From NCBI GenBank assembly GCA_022841915.1, contig JALHQN010000001.1:558001-622000 (forward strand): 64,000 nucleotides of DNA. Direction: 5' to 3'. Both the position numbers and the translations under genes were made by a program. Below the pieces are notes generated by a model. That model ran no database searches. It was not told the origin of the DNA and was given only the letters and a program-made list of their open reading frames with translations. This DNA comes from Burkholderiales bacterium (lineage in GTDB: Bacteria > Pseudomonadota > Gammaproteobacteria > Burkholderiales > WYBJ01). Positions 17,192 through 25,816 of the stretch are shown here, in pieces (position 1 is the first letter of the stretch; every line of letters begins with the position of its first letter).

Positions 17192-18109
17192 ATGGTCGAC
17201 GGGGTGATGAGCGCCCAACGAACCCCTACTGTCCGAGCCGACGGCGCGGGCAAGCCTCGTCTTCGCCGCGCCGCATGCGATCGGATCGGCGGATGGTGGC
17301 AGCCCTCGCGTTGGTGGCGGGCATCTCTGTTTGCCCGGCTGGAGTGGCCGAAACCGGCCGCCGTTTGCCTGGGTGAGCCGGTTCGAGTCTCGCCGCGAGA
17401 CTCGAATCATCTCAGTAGAGCGAGCGGATGGCGCTCATCCGCCCGAGCCTTCGTGCTCGCCCTCGGCCTCGCCCTCGCCGGCGCGGGTTGTGGCGTGCCC
17501 GCGGCGCGACCGGCGCCGGACCAGCCGGAGCACCGTGTCTGGGTCGTGCATCACGGGCACCACAGCGGCATCGTCGTGCGTGCCGCCGACGTTGCCTCGC
17601 ATGCGTGGCCGGCAAGACGCGATTTCCCGCATGCCGAGTTCCTGGAGATCGGCTGGGGCGACCGCGCCTACTACATGGCGCAGGCACCGGGGATCTGGCT
17701 GGGTCTGCGCGCCCTCCTGACGCCGACACCGGCCGTGCTGCACGTGGCGGCGTTCAATGGACCTCCAGAACGCACCTTCGCCGCAGCGGGCATCGTGGAA
17801 CTCACATTGACGGCGTCCGGCTTCACCGCACTGGTGAGCGCTGTGCGCGAAAGTCACGAGCGCGTACCGGCACCCGACGGACAGGACCTTCGGGAGGACT
17901 GGCCACCGCCACTGGGACAGGGACTGTACGGCGTCAGTCGCTTCTACGCCTCGCACGAACGTTTCCATCTGTTCAAGACCTGCAACGTTTGGACTGCAGG
18001 CGTGCTGGCCGCGGCAGGCGTCCCCGTGCGGCCACGGACCGCCTTCACCGCGAATGCGCTGTTCGCCCAGCTGCGTCCCTATGGCCGCGTCGTGCGCGAG
18101 CCGCCCTGA
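17192..18109 (+). CDS. DUF2459 family lipoprotein, N-terminus uncertain
   Basis: Residues from about 85 onward form a typical DUF2459 protein: lipobox LALAGAGC, then VWVVHHGHHSGIVVRAADV, FLEIGWGDRAYYMAQ, and LFKTCNVWTAGVLAAAGVPV near the end. Function unknown; probably membrane-anchored in the periplasm. The reported start is only the longest open frame. The first 80 codons are arginine- and tryptophan-rich and include a perfect DNA hairpin at 17382-17406, so the real start may lie after 17406, for example at a GTG near 17453, or the reading frame may be disturbed there. It is convergent with the broken aldehyde dehydrogenase. Confidence 0.75.
   Translation: MVDGVMSAQRTPTVRADGAGKPRLRRAACDRIGGWWQPSRWWRASLFARLEWPKPAAVCLGEPVRVSPRDSNHLSRASGWRSSARAFVLALGLALAGAGCGVPAARPAPDQPEHRVWVVHHGHHSGIVVRAADVASHAWPARRDFPHAEFLEIGWGDRAYYMAQAPGIWLGLRALLTPTPAVLHVAAFNGPPERTFAAAGIVELTLTASGFTALVSAVRESHERVPAPDGQDLREDWPPPLGQGLYGVSRFYASHERFHLFKTCNVWTAGVLAAAGVPVRPRTAFTANALFAQLRPYGRVVREPP
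17382..17406. repeat. Perfect 11-bp inverted repeat with 3-base loop
   Basis: TTCGAGTCTCG at 17382-17392, loop CCG, and its exact complement at 17396-17406. It sits within the doubtful 5' part of the DUF2459 frame and could be a terminator-like or regulatory hairpin in the true leader. No T-run follows. Confidence 0.5.
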
Positions 18110-18208
18110 GCCAAGCGAGCACCCAGCAGAGCAATGTCGCCCCTCGGAGCGCGTCGATGCCCCGCCTCGAGCCCTTGGCGCTACTTGCGGCGATGCCAAG
18201 CCGCGCGC

Positions 18209-19323
18209 TTACCAGCGCATGTGGACGTTCTTGATCTGGGTGTAGCTCAGCAGTTCGTCGAAGGTTTCCTCGACGCCCAGGCCGCTGTTCTTCCAGCCGC
18301 CGTAGGGCGCACCCAGATAACGACCATGGCCGTTGATCCAGACATAGCCGGCTTCGACGCGCTCGGCGGCTTCCATCGCCTGGGCCAGGTCGCGGGTGAC
18401 GATTGCGGCCGCAAGTCCGAAGGAGAGGCTGTTCACCTGTGCCAACACGTCCTCGGTCTCTCGCCAGGTGATGATCGACATCACCGGTCCGAAGATCTCC
18501 TCGCGCGCGATCCGCATAGTCTGATCGACGCCATCGAACACGGTAGGCATTACGAAGTAGCCGTTCTGAAGTTCGGGCGCCGCGGGCCTTGTGCCGCCGG
18601 CGACCAAGATGGCACCTTCACGCTTGCCCGCCTCGATGTAATCGATGACACGGTTGTACTGTTTCTCGGAAACGATGGGACCCAGCTCGTTGGGTTCGAT
18701 CCACGGGAAGCCTACCGGCAGCGCCTGGGCCAACCGCACGCTCTCCTCGAGCACGGGCTTGTGCAGCGACGCTTGATGCCCACGCAGTTGCCAGCGGCAA
18801 GGGGAGCGGCGGCTTTCTCGGCGCAAAATCGGAACGGATGGTTGAACGGATTGATCTTGCCGACCACCCCGTAGGGCTGACGCCGCGTGAAGTTCAGGTG
18901 GCGCGGCCCCTGCGAACTGGTCTCACCCTTGATTTCGGTCACGAGGCCAGCGAAGTACTCGAGGCTGTCGGCGGTCCAGTCCATGTCGCCCCGCATACCG
19001 GTCACCGCATTGCCCGCGTCGACAGCGTCCATCAGGCCGAGCAGATCGCGCTGCTCGCGGATGCGCTTGGCGAGGGCTTCGAGGCATTTCGCGCGCTCGC
19101 GCATCGGCACGCGACGCCAATCGACGAAGGCCTTTTTCGCCGCCTGCACCGCACGGTCGACGTCAGCGGCGCTTGCATAAGGCAGCTCGCCGAGTTTCTT
19201 GCCGGTCGAGGGATTGAAGGTCGCGAAGGTGCGACCGTCGGCGGCGTCCTCCCACTTGCCACCGATATACAGGCCCTTCGGGGTGTATCCCAGTTCGGGT
19301 TCTGCATCTTCGCCTGCTGCCAT
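18209..19323 (-). pseudogene. Aldehyde dehydrogenase of the phosphonate cluster, internal deletion and frameshift
   Basis: The N-terminal part (19323 to about 18772, 184 codons) runs to PLAAGNCVGIK, the NAD-binding lysine region. The C-terminal part (about 18770 to 18209) starts at SLHKPVLEESVRLAQAL in another frame and runs through IAREEIFGPV to the end. Together they give about 370 residues instead of the usual 480-490. The missing 110-120 residues contain the catalytic Glu and Cys, so the product cannot be active. Position and neighbours suggest it was a phosphonoacetaldehyde dehydrogenase (PhnY-type), but related betaine-aldehyde-type enzymes fit equally. GGAG precedes the ATG at 19323. 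It is the last gene of the phn operon. Confidence 0.88.
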
Positions 19324-19351
19324 GGAGTGCTCTCCGAAGTGGGGCTGGTAA

Positions 19352-20455
19352 TCAGGGAACGATGGCCGCGCGCAGCACGCGGCGCTCTTCGGCGTCCTTC
19401 ATGGCCTGGCCGACTTGATCGAGCCGGTACTTGCCGTCCACCAGTTCATGGAAAGGGTAGCGCCGGCGGTTCGCATGGACGAAATCCAGTGCCTCGATGA
19501 GATTGCGGGGGTGGTAGTTGTGTACGCCCTGCAGCGTGATCAGTTTGCGCAAGATCAGGTTCACGTCGATGTTCACGAACGACTCCGGGTTGACCACGCC
19601 GCCCAACACGTAGCGCCCGCCGGTGCGCAGGAACTGCAGGCCCGGCACGATGACTTCGGGATAGCCGCAGACCTCGATCACCGCATCAGCGCCTTCGGGC
19701 TGGCACAACGCCCGCACCTGCCCGACGAGGTCGGCTTCGCTCATCGCCTGCGGGTCGAGCGCATGGTCGACGCCGAAGCGCAGGCCGAGCGCGCGGCGCC
19801 CGGCGACGGTATCGAGCCCGATCACCAGACGCGCACCGCGAGCCTTGGCGATGGCCGCTCCATACAGCCCGAGCAGACCCAGACCCTGCACCACCACAGT
19901 GTCGCCCATCCGGATCTCGGCGCGTTCCGTTGCGCAGATCATCGTCGCCACCCCGCAGTTGATCGGTGTGGCCTCTTCGTCGGTGAGTTCTTCCGGCAAC
20001 TTCAAGATCCATGACTGCGGCAGCACGTAGCAGTACTCGCCGAATCCGCCGTGATGATGCGGCTCGGTGGTGACGGCCATGTGGCCGTACTTGTCCACAC
20101 CCGGCGACTTCTGCGGCAGGTCGAGCACCTCGGTGTAGTAGTTGGCACCCGGGATGAAATATTCACTCCATGTGATGCGATCCCCGGCGGCGAGCAACGC
20201 TCCGCGCATGTCGCGGGAAACCCCGGCACCGAGCGCGACGATGTCCCCGATGATTTCGTGACCGAGCACGCCGGGACAGGGATTGGGACGATGACCGAGG
20301 TAGGAGTGGATGTCGGAACGGCAGATCGTCGACATGCGGATTCTCACCAGCACTTCGCCGGATTGCGGGTCGCGCAGAGGCCACTCCTGGATTTCGAAGG
20401 GCTTGTTCGGAGCCTCGTAGACAGCCAGCCGCCCCTTGCGGACGATGGGACTCAT
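19352..20455 (-). CDS. Zinc-binding alcohol dehydrogenase associated with phosphonate catabolism
   Basis: A 367-residue medium-chain dehydrogenase. The catalytic zinc ligands are visible as Cys45 (TICRSDIH) and His66-Glu67 (GHEIIGD), and the NAD(P)-binding motif as VVQGLGLLGLYG. The four-cysteine structural zinc lobe is absent. Sequence and context match the clade named phosphonate catabolism associated alcohol dehydrogenase, whose reaction is not established. Its ATG overlaps the stop of phnA (TGATG at 20453-20457), and the aldehyde dehydrogenase pseudogene follows after 28 bases, so all three are translationally linked. Confidence 0.88.
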   Translation of the reverse strand: MSPIVRKGRLAVYEAPNKPFEIQEWPLRDPQSGEVLVRIRMSTICRSDIHSYLGHRPNPCPGVLGHEIIGDIVALGAGVSRDMRGALLAAGDRITWSEYFIPGANYYTEVLDLPQKSPGVDKYGHMAVTTEPHHHGGFGEYCYVLPQSWILKLPEELTDEEATPINCGVATMICATERAEIRMGDTVVVQGLGLLGLYGAAIAKARGARLVIGLDTVAGRRALGLRFGVDHALDPQAMSEADLVGQVRALCQPEGADAVIEVCGYPEVIVPGLQFLRTGGRYVLGGVVNPESFVNIDVNLILRKLITLQGVHNYHPRNLIEALDFVHANRRRYPFHELVDGKYRLDQVGQAMKDAEERRVLRAAIVP

Positions 20456-21726
20456 CAGCGCACGGTGCCGTTGAGAGCGAAGTCGAAAATCCGATAGCTC
20501 CTCAGTATCGCCGCCCCGGCTCTCAGTTTATAGGCGTCGTTGAGCGGCGCACTGATGATGAACGGCACTTTGGCTTCCGAAACGCCGCCGTGGGTGCGCA
20601 ATCGATGGCCCTCGAGCCCGGAGAGGTCATGCTCGGCCTCGGACGCGCCGACACATACATCGGCGGTGGCAATCACGACGACGTCGGCTTCGCGGTCCGG
20701 CGGCAGGTCATGGACCTTGCACGCGGTCTCCTTGTCGAGCACCGATTCGAGCCCGGGAAGTCCGCGGATTTCCGCGATGATCTGCTGCGGCGTGGCCTGG
20801 CCGCGGCACCACACGCGGACGAAACCGCCGAGCGCGCCGTGATGGGCGACGAAGGCATCGGTGATCGGACAGATGACTTTGGTGTCTCCTGCACCGAATT
20901 TCTTGTCGAGGATGTCCTGCAGCCAGATGACGTTGGGCTTGCCGTCGGCGTCGGACTTGTCGTTCATGCCGTGATCGGCCGTGAGCGCGACCACCGCACC
21001 GAGGTCTGCCAACTTGCCGAAGCGCCGGTCGAGTTCCTGGTAGAAGCGTCGTGCTTCGGATTCGTCCGGCGCATACTTGTGCTGCACCCAGTCGGTCAGC
21101 GACAGATACATGATGTCGCGGTGCGACTGTTCGAGCAGCTTGATGCCGGCATCCAGGACGAACAGCGAGAGTTCCATCGAATACATGTCCGGCTGCGGCG
21201 CACCCACGAAATCCAGCACGTTGTCGATGCCGTTCTCCTCGAGCGTACATCTCGAAGCGAACTCCGACGAAAAGCTGACGTTGCCCCGAGCGACATCGAG
21301 ATTCTTGCCCAGTTGCTTGCGCAGTTTGTCCTTGGCGGTAATCGAGACCACTTTCGCGCCGGCCTCGGCAAACTTGGTGATGATGGTGTCGCCGCGCAGC
21401 AGTTCCGGACCGGTCATCACTACGGCTTCGCCCGTCCGAGTGTCGAGGTAGAAGTTCCCCGAGATGCCGTGTCTGGAGGCCGGGGTCCCGGTGATGATGG
21501 ACATATTGTTGGGGCAGGTGAAACTCGGCACCGTCCCATCGGCAATCACGCTGAATCCGTCCTTCATGAATCGCGCGATATTGGGAATGGCGCCGTCCTG
21601 CAGGAATTGCCTCAGGTAGGCCGGATCGCCGCCATCGATGCAGACCACGACCACGGGTCGCTCGGGCCACTGGTACTCTATGGCGTTGACGATGACCGTT
21701 CTCGATCCTGTTGCTTGACTGCTCAT
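20455..21726 (-). CDS. phnA: Phosphonoacetate hydrolase
   Basis: Hydrolyses phosphonoacetate to acetate and phosphate. The 423-residue protein belongs to the alkaline phosphatase superfamily: Asp31 (CIDGGDPAY), nucleophile Thr70 (PSFTCPNNMS), the metal-binding LSLTDWVQHKYAP, LTADHGMND and RTHGGVSE. The spacing of Asp31 and Thr70 agrees with characterised PhnA of Pseudomonas fluorescens. CGGAG precedes the ATG. It sits directly downstream of the phosphonate transporter genes and is coupled to the alcohol dehydrogenase. The hydrolysis step itself looks intact even though the upstream-acting aldehyde dehydrogenase is broken. Confidence 0.93.
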   Translation of the reverse strand: MSSQATGSRTVIVNAIEYQWPERPVVVVCIDGGDPAYLRQFLQDGAIPNIARFMKDGFSVIADGTVPSFTCPNNMSIITGTPASRHGISGNFYLDTRTGEAVVMTGPELLRGDTIITKFAEAGAKVVSITAKDKLRKQLGKNLDVARGNVSFSSEFASRCTLEENGIDNVLDFVGAPQPDMYSMELSLFVLDAGIKLLEQSHRDIMYLSLTDWVQHKYAPDESEARRFYQELDRRFGKLADLGAVVALTADHGMNDKSDADGKPNVIWLQDILDKKFGAGDTKVICPITDAFVAHHGALGGFVRVWCRGQATPQQIIAEIRGLPGLESVLDKETACKVHDLPPDREADVVVIATADVCVGASEAEHDLSGLEGHRLRTHGGVSEAKVPFIISAPLNDAYKLRAGAAILRSYRIFDFALNGTVR

Positions 21727-21777
21727 GTGATCTCCGTACTTCGTGGGATGAGGGTTGATGCCTGCTGAGACCCGCGC

Positions 21778-22617
21778 TCAGCCGATCGCACGGGAGATGC
21801 TGTTGCGTATCCAGGCCGAAAGCAGTTCGGCGACGAATACGATGAGAACGATCGAGAGCACGATAGCCGCGACTTGCTGCGATTCGACGCGCTGGACGCT
21901 CTCACGCAGGAAATGCCCCATGCCGCCAGCGCCGAAGAATCCGACCACGGTTGCGGCACGGAACACGACGTCCCAGGTATAGATCGCGATCCCGGTCCAG
22001 GCCACCCGCACCTGGGGCAGCACGGCGAATACGAAGACCTGCAGTTTATTGGCACCGGACGCACGCACCGCTTCGACCGGACCCTTGCGGATCGCCTCGA
22101 CGGCTTCGGCTAGGAGCTTTCCAGCGAATCCGACGCAGAACAGCGTCATGGCCAAGGTACCCGGCAACATGCCGAATCCGATGATGGCCACCAGCAGGAT
22201 GATCCAGATCATTTCATGGATCGACCGGCACGCCATCACGATGAGGCGGGCGGCGGGATACAGGAAGCGCCGGCTGGGCGTCATGTTGAAAGACCCGAAC
22301 CAGGCCAGCGGCATCGCAATCAGCAGTCCCAGGATCGTGGCCACATAAGACATCTGAAAGGTATCGATGACCGCATCGATGTAGGCGGACTCCAGCACAT
22401 GGTGAACGTGCGGCGGCCAGTAACGGTCGGAGAGCACCTCGAACATTCGGCCCAGGATCCCCGGCAGGCGCTCGACGTCGATGCGCAGCACATCGAGGGA
22501 CCACGCGAGGAACCCGAGGGTTGCCAGTGCGACGGCGTATTTGTACAAGCTCTGCGGAAAGCGGAAACGCCGCCATTCGGGCAAAGGTTTGGCAACGGCG
22601 CAGACGGGCGCATTCAT
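21778..22617 (-). CDS. phnE: Phosphonate ABC transporter permease, second PhnE
   Basis: A 279-residue inner-membrane permease with several transmembrane helices and the cytoplasmic coupling motif EAVEAIRKGPVEAVRASGANKLQVFVFAVLPQVR (shown in pieces: EAIRKGPVEAVRASGA, FAVLPQVR), matching PhnE. It starts within the stop of the preceding permease gene (TGATG at 22615-22619) and is followed 51 bases later by phnA. Two adjacent phnE genes are common in phosphonate transporters, and the products probably form a heterodimer. Confidence 0.92.
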   Translation of the reverse strand: MNAPVCAVAKPLPEWRRFRFPQSLYKYAVALATLGFLAWSLDVLRIDVERLPGILGRMFEVLSDRYWPPHVHHVLESAYIDAVIDTFQMSYVATILGLLIAMPLAWFGSFNMTPSRRFLYPAARLIVMACRSIHEMIWIILLVAIIGFGMLPGTLAMTLFCVGFAGKLLAEAVEAIRKGPVEAVRASGANKLQVFVFAVLPQVRVAWTGIAIYTWDVVFRAATVVGFFGAGGMGHFLRESVQRVESQQVAAIVLSIVLIVFVAELLSAWIRNSISRAIG

Positions 22618-23444
22618 CAGATCACGGCCCTGCGCGCGTAATACGAGATGATCTCGCCCGCGACGATCAGCAACAGGATCACCAGCAGCACGGTGGCAAT
22701 CCCACCGTAGTTATAGGCGGCCATCTGCCGGTGCAGAGCGAGTCCGAGCCCCCCCGCACCGACCAATCCCATGATGGTCGAGCGGCGGATATTGACGTCC
22801 CATTCGAAGATGACGTTGCCGATGAAGACGGGGACGACCTGCGGCACAATGCCGAAAAGCAGGATCTGGAACCGGCTGGCCCCCACCGCGCGCATCGCCT
22901 CGACCGGACCCGGATTGACGTCTTCGATGGCCTCGGCCACGGTTTTGGAGATGAACCCGATAGAGCGGATGCCCATCGCCAGCACTCCCGCCAGAGCCCC
23001 CAGCCCGACGGCTGCGACGAAAATCAGGGCCCAGACAACCTCATGCACGGAACGCGACAGAGTCATCAGGCCGCGGCCGAGGGTGTAAGTTGCGCGGCCG
23101 AGCGGCGAAATGTTCATGGCACCCAGCCACGCTACCGGCACGGCCAGCACCAGTCCCACCAGAGTGCCCAAGGTGGCCATCAATGCGGTTTCGAGCGCAG
23201 GCTCCATCAGACTGCCGACGATCGAGAGATCCACCGACATGAACTGGCTAGCCGACTTGAGCATGCTGGCCCAGGAGATTCGGCTCCAGTCGGTGTCGCC
23301 GACGACGATGGCTTCGATGCTCCATGCGATCAGCACGGTTATGATGAAGTAGGTCGCGTAACGCATCCTGCGCGAGCGGTTGCGCCAAACCGCGATACGC
23401 TCGACATGGCGGTCGTACCGCGACAGGTCGGCTAATGCCGCCAT
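22617..23444 (-). CDS. phnE: Phosphonate ABC transporter permease, first PhnE
   Basis: A 275-residue permease: an N-terminal cytoplasmic stretch, a transmembrane helix (YFIITVLIAWSIEAIVV), then the core membrane domain with the coupling-loop motif EDVNPGPVEAMRAVGASR and FGIVPQVVP. The ATG at 23444 has GGAGGTG about nine bases upstream and lies 3 bases before the last base of phnC on the opposite reading order, so translation is coupled to phnC. It pairs with the adjacent PhnE. Confidence 0.92.
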   Translation of the reverse strand: MAALADLSRYDRHVERIAVWRNRSRRMRYATYFIITVLIAWSIEAIVVGDTDWSRISWASMLKSASQFMSVDLSIVGSLMEPALETALMATLGTLVGLVLAVPVAWLGAMNISPLGRATYTLGRGLMTLSRSVHEVVWALIFVAAVGLGALAGVLAMGIRSIGFISKTVAEAIEDVNPGPVEAMRAVGASRFQILLFGIVPQVVPVFIGNVIFEWDVNIRRSTIMGLVGAGGLGLALHRQMAAYNYGGIATVLLVILLLIVAGEIISYYARRAVI

Positions 23445-23446
23445 GC

Positions 23447-24199
23447 TCAGAGCACCTCCATCGAGTAGATGTCGGCCAGCACATGCTTGTCGATTTCGGA
23501 CGGTGGCCCATCGAATCGCTTGGTACCCTCCTGCAGACCGATGACGCGGCTGCAAAACTCGAGTGCCAGATCGACATCGTGGATGTTGCACAACACCGGC
23601 ACGTTGAACTCGCGGGCGATTTCGCGGATCAGCGTCATCACTTCGCGGGCGATTTTCGGATCCAAACTGGAGGTGGGCTCATCCACCAGCAGCATTTTCG
23701 GATTCTGGATCAACGCGCGCGCGATGCCGACGCGCTGACGCTGGCCGCCCGAAAGTTGATCGGCACGCTTGTCCAGATGCTCGATCAGTCCGACGCGATC
23801 GAGCAACCGCACGGCATTGCGGATGTCATCCTTGCTGAAGGCGCGAAACAAGCTGCGCCAGGTTCCGGTATAGCCCAGGCGCCCGGTCAGCACGTTGTCG
23901 ATCACCGACAGGCGTTCGATCAGGTTGAATTCCTGGAAGATCATACCGATGTTGCGGCGTTCGGCACGCATTTTGGATTCGCCGAGCTTGAGTAGGTCTC
24001 TGCCTTCGAACAGGATCTGACCGCCGCTGGGCTCCACCAGCCGATTCACGCAGCGGATCAGCGTGGATTTGCCCGAACCGCTGGGACCGATGATGGCCAG
24101 GAAATCATCGGCGTCGACGGTAAAGTTGATGCCCTTGAGGACCTCCCGGCCCGCCGTATAGCTGACCCGGAGATCCTGCACCTCGAGGATTGCGGGCAT
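23447..24199 (-). CDS. phnC: Phosphonate ABC transporter ATP-binding protein
   Basis: A 250-residue ABC ATPase with Walker A GPSGSGKST, Q-loop FQEFNLIERLSV, signature LSGGQRQR, Walker B MLLVDEPTSSLD and switch His in CNIHDVDLA. The segment GRLGYTGTWRSLFRAF is typical of PhnC. It starts 4 bases after the phnD stop and ends next to the first phnE, in a tight operon that powers phosphonate import. Confidence 0.95.
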   Translation of the reverse strand: MPAILEVQDLRVSYTAGREVLKGINFTVDADDFLAIIGPSGSGKSTLIRCVNRLVEPSGGQILFEGRDLLKLGESKMRAERRNIGMIFQEFNLIERLSVIDNVLTGRLGYTGTWRSLFRAFSKDDIRNAVRLLDRVGLIEHLDKRADQLSGGQRQRVGIARALIQNPKMLLVDEPTSSLDPKIAREVMTLIREIAREFNVPVLCNIHDVDLALEFCSRVIGLQEGTKRFDGPPSEIDKHVLADIYSMEVL

Positions 24200-24203
24200 C
24201 GCG

Positions 24204-25103
24204 CTACTTCTTGTTGGCTTCGCGAACGATGTCGTAGTCCGAATCTTTCATGGGCACGATCTTCAACGACTTCACGTTCTGGAGGTATTTCTGGCCGGCT
24301 TCGGTTTTGTCCACCGACATGAAGGTATCGATGATGGCTTTCTTGACGTCCTCGCAGAGGGTGTTGCGGAGAACGAAGGGATCCTGAGGGATCATCGGCG
24401 ACTGCCACAGGATGTTGAAGTCTTCGAGCTTGACCTTGCCTGCGTTGACGGTTTCCATGAAGCGGTGGCTGGCGGCGAAGCCGGCATCGGCCTTGCCTTC
24501 AGCGACCGAAATGGCGGCAAGATCATGCGCCCCGGCGTAGACCACTCGCGAGAAGTACTGCTTCAGTGGCGGGATATTGGCCGCCTTGGGGAACACCTTT
24601 TCGGGAACAAGGCCGCCGGAGGTGCTGGCGGGATCGACCAGAGCGAGCACCGAGCCCTTCAAGGACTCGATGCTGGTGAACTTGCTACCCTTTTTGGTGA
24701 TCAGGATCGACCGGTAACCCGGGCCCTCCTCCTGAATGCCGTCCTTGGCACGATGATAGGTCGCGAACACCTCGATGGCGGGGGATTTGCTCTTTGCGAT
24801 GACATAGGATTCCGGGCCCAGCACGCCGAAGTCCACCCATTTTCCCAGCATGGCCTCCACGACCGATGAATAGGACGTGGGCATGTAGAACTCTATTTTT
24901 CGTCCAGTGTTCTTGACCAACTGGTCGAGTACGGGTTTGTAGTAGGACAGCTCGCGGACGCTATCCTGCGTCGGAACCATGGAGAAGCGCAGAACTTTCG
25001 GGTTTTCACAGCTTTGTGCGGACGCCGCTCCCGCGGTTGCGAACATTGCGAGTGCGCCCGCAGCAGCTGACAGACGTTTGATCCGATTGATCCAAGTGTT
25101 CAT
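24204..25103 (-). CDS. phnD: Phosphonate ABC transporter substrate-binding protein
   Basis: A 299-residue periplasmic binding protein with signal peptide (RLSAAAGALAMFATAGAASA). PhnD hallmarks: LRFSMVPTQD, WVDFGVLGPESYVIA, ALVDPASTSGGLVPE and VYAGAHDLAAISVAEGKADAGF. It binds the phosphonate and delivers it to PhnE/PhnC. AGGGAG precedes the ATG at 25103. It is the first gene of the minus-strand phosphonate operon, and its promoter shares the divergent region with the HD-domain gene. Confidence 0.94.
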   Translation of the reverse strand: MNTWINRIKRLSAAAGALAMFATAGAASAQSCENPKVLRFSMVPTQDSVRELSYYKPVLDQLVKNTGRKIEFYMPTSYSSVVEAMLGKWVDFGVLGPESYVIAKSKSPAIEVFATYHRAKDGIQEEGPGYRSILITKKGSKFTSIESLKGSVLALVDPASTSGGLVPEKVFPKAANIPPLKQYFSRVVYAGAHDLAAISVAEGKADAGFAASHRFMETVNAGKVKLEDFNILWQSPMIPQDPFVLRNTLCEDVKKAIIDTFMSVDKTEAGQKYLQNVKSLKIVPMKDSDYDIVREANKK

Positions 25104-25196
25104 GGTTTCTCCCTGATTGGAGGTCGCAGATGGCGCGCCGCAGGACAATCTGCGCCGCGGGTCGATGTGGTCGCGCGATATTGACGTCGACTGGCG

Positions 25197-25213
25197 TGAT
25201 ATTGACAATATCA
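25197..25213. promoter_or_regulatory. 17-bp palindrome, candidate LysR or phosphonate-responsive operator
   Basis: TGATATTGACAATATCA is symmetric around its central base. A second half-like copy, GATATTGAC, lies at 25177-25185. The site is in the divergent region between phnD and the HD-domain gene, and the TTGACA inside it (25202-25207) could be the -35 hexamer of the HD gene, with CATTAT at 25227 as a weak -10. A T-N-A symmetric site next to a locally encoded LysR regulator makes an operator likely; binding is inferred. Confidence 0.5.
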
Positions 25214-25254
25214 ATACTTCGTCTCGCATTATTTACTTTATAAATTTCATTTTC

Positions 25255-25812
25255 ATGACAATTCCACCCGCACTGCTGCCACTGATCGAGATCTACCGAA
25301 AGAACGGACTGCGCCGATACGGATTGACCGGCGTGACGCAACTCGAGCACGCTCTGCAGGGGGCGCGACTGGCCGAGTTGGATGGATGCCTGCCGCACCT
25401 GATCGTCGCGACGCTGCTGCATGACATCGGCCACATGGTCCACGACCTCGGGGAGACGCCCGCCGCGACGGGCGTCGATGACCTGCACCAGCGACTGGGC
25501 GCCGACTTTCTGTCGCGGTGGTTCGGCGGAGGAGTCACACGTCCGGTGCGACTGCATGTAGCCGCCAAGCGTTATCTGTGCCGAGCCGAGACCGGCTACG
25601 CGGAGAGCCTCTCCGACGATTCGATACGCAGTCTGAAATTGCAGGGCGGGCCCATGAGTTCGGAGGAGGCCGCGCGTTTCCGCAGCACCGCGGGATTCGA
25701 GGACGCTGTGCAACTGCGTCGTTACGATGATCGCGCCAAGATCGCCGGTCTACCGACGCCGGAAATCGAGCACTTTCTTGGCTACATGGCGGACTGCGCC
25801 GTTTCGGGCTAA
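25255..25812 (+). CDS. Phosphonate-associated HD-domain protein (PhnZ/TmpB-like oxygenase family)
   Basis: A 185-residue HD-domain protein. HDIGH gives His56, Asp57 and His60; TQLEHALQGARLAE supplies Glu31 and His32; and RLHVAAKRYLC has His101 and Lys105. This matches the phosphonate-degradation-associated HD family, which includes the mixed-valence di-iron oxygenases PhnZ and TmpB that cleave 1-hydroxyphosphonates. Whether this member is such an oxygenase is inferred. The start is taken at the ATG at 25255, from family fit; no Shine-Dalgarno is seen, and the upstream open codons are AT-rich promoter-like DNA. It is divergent from phnD and ends 4 bases from the LysR stop (convergent). Confidence 0.85.
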   Translation: MTIPPALLPLIEIYRKNGLRRYGLTGVTQLEHALQGARLAELDGCLPHLIVATLLHDIGHMVHDLGETPAATGVDDLHQRLGADFLSRWFGGGVTRPVRLHVAAKRYLCRAETGYAESLSDDSIRSLKLQGGPMSSEEAARFRSTAGFEDAVQLRRYDDRAKIAGLPTPEIEHFLGYMADCAVSG

Positions 25813-25816
25813 AGCG

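Noticed and set aside
17370-17410. Sequence resembling a tRNA T-arm (GGTTCGAGTCTC)
   Set aside because: No acceptor or anticodon stems surround it; it is explained by the simple inverted repeat at 17382-17406.
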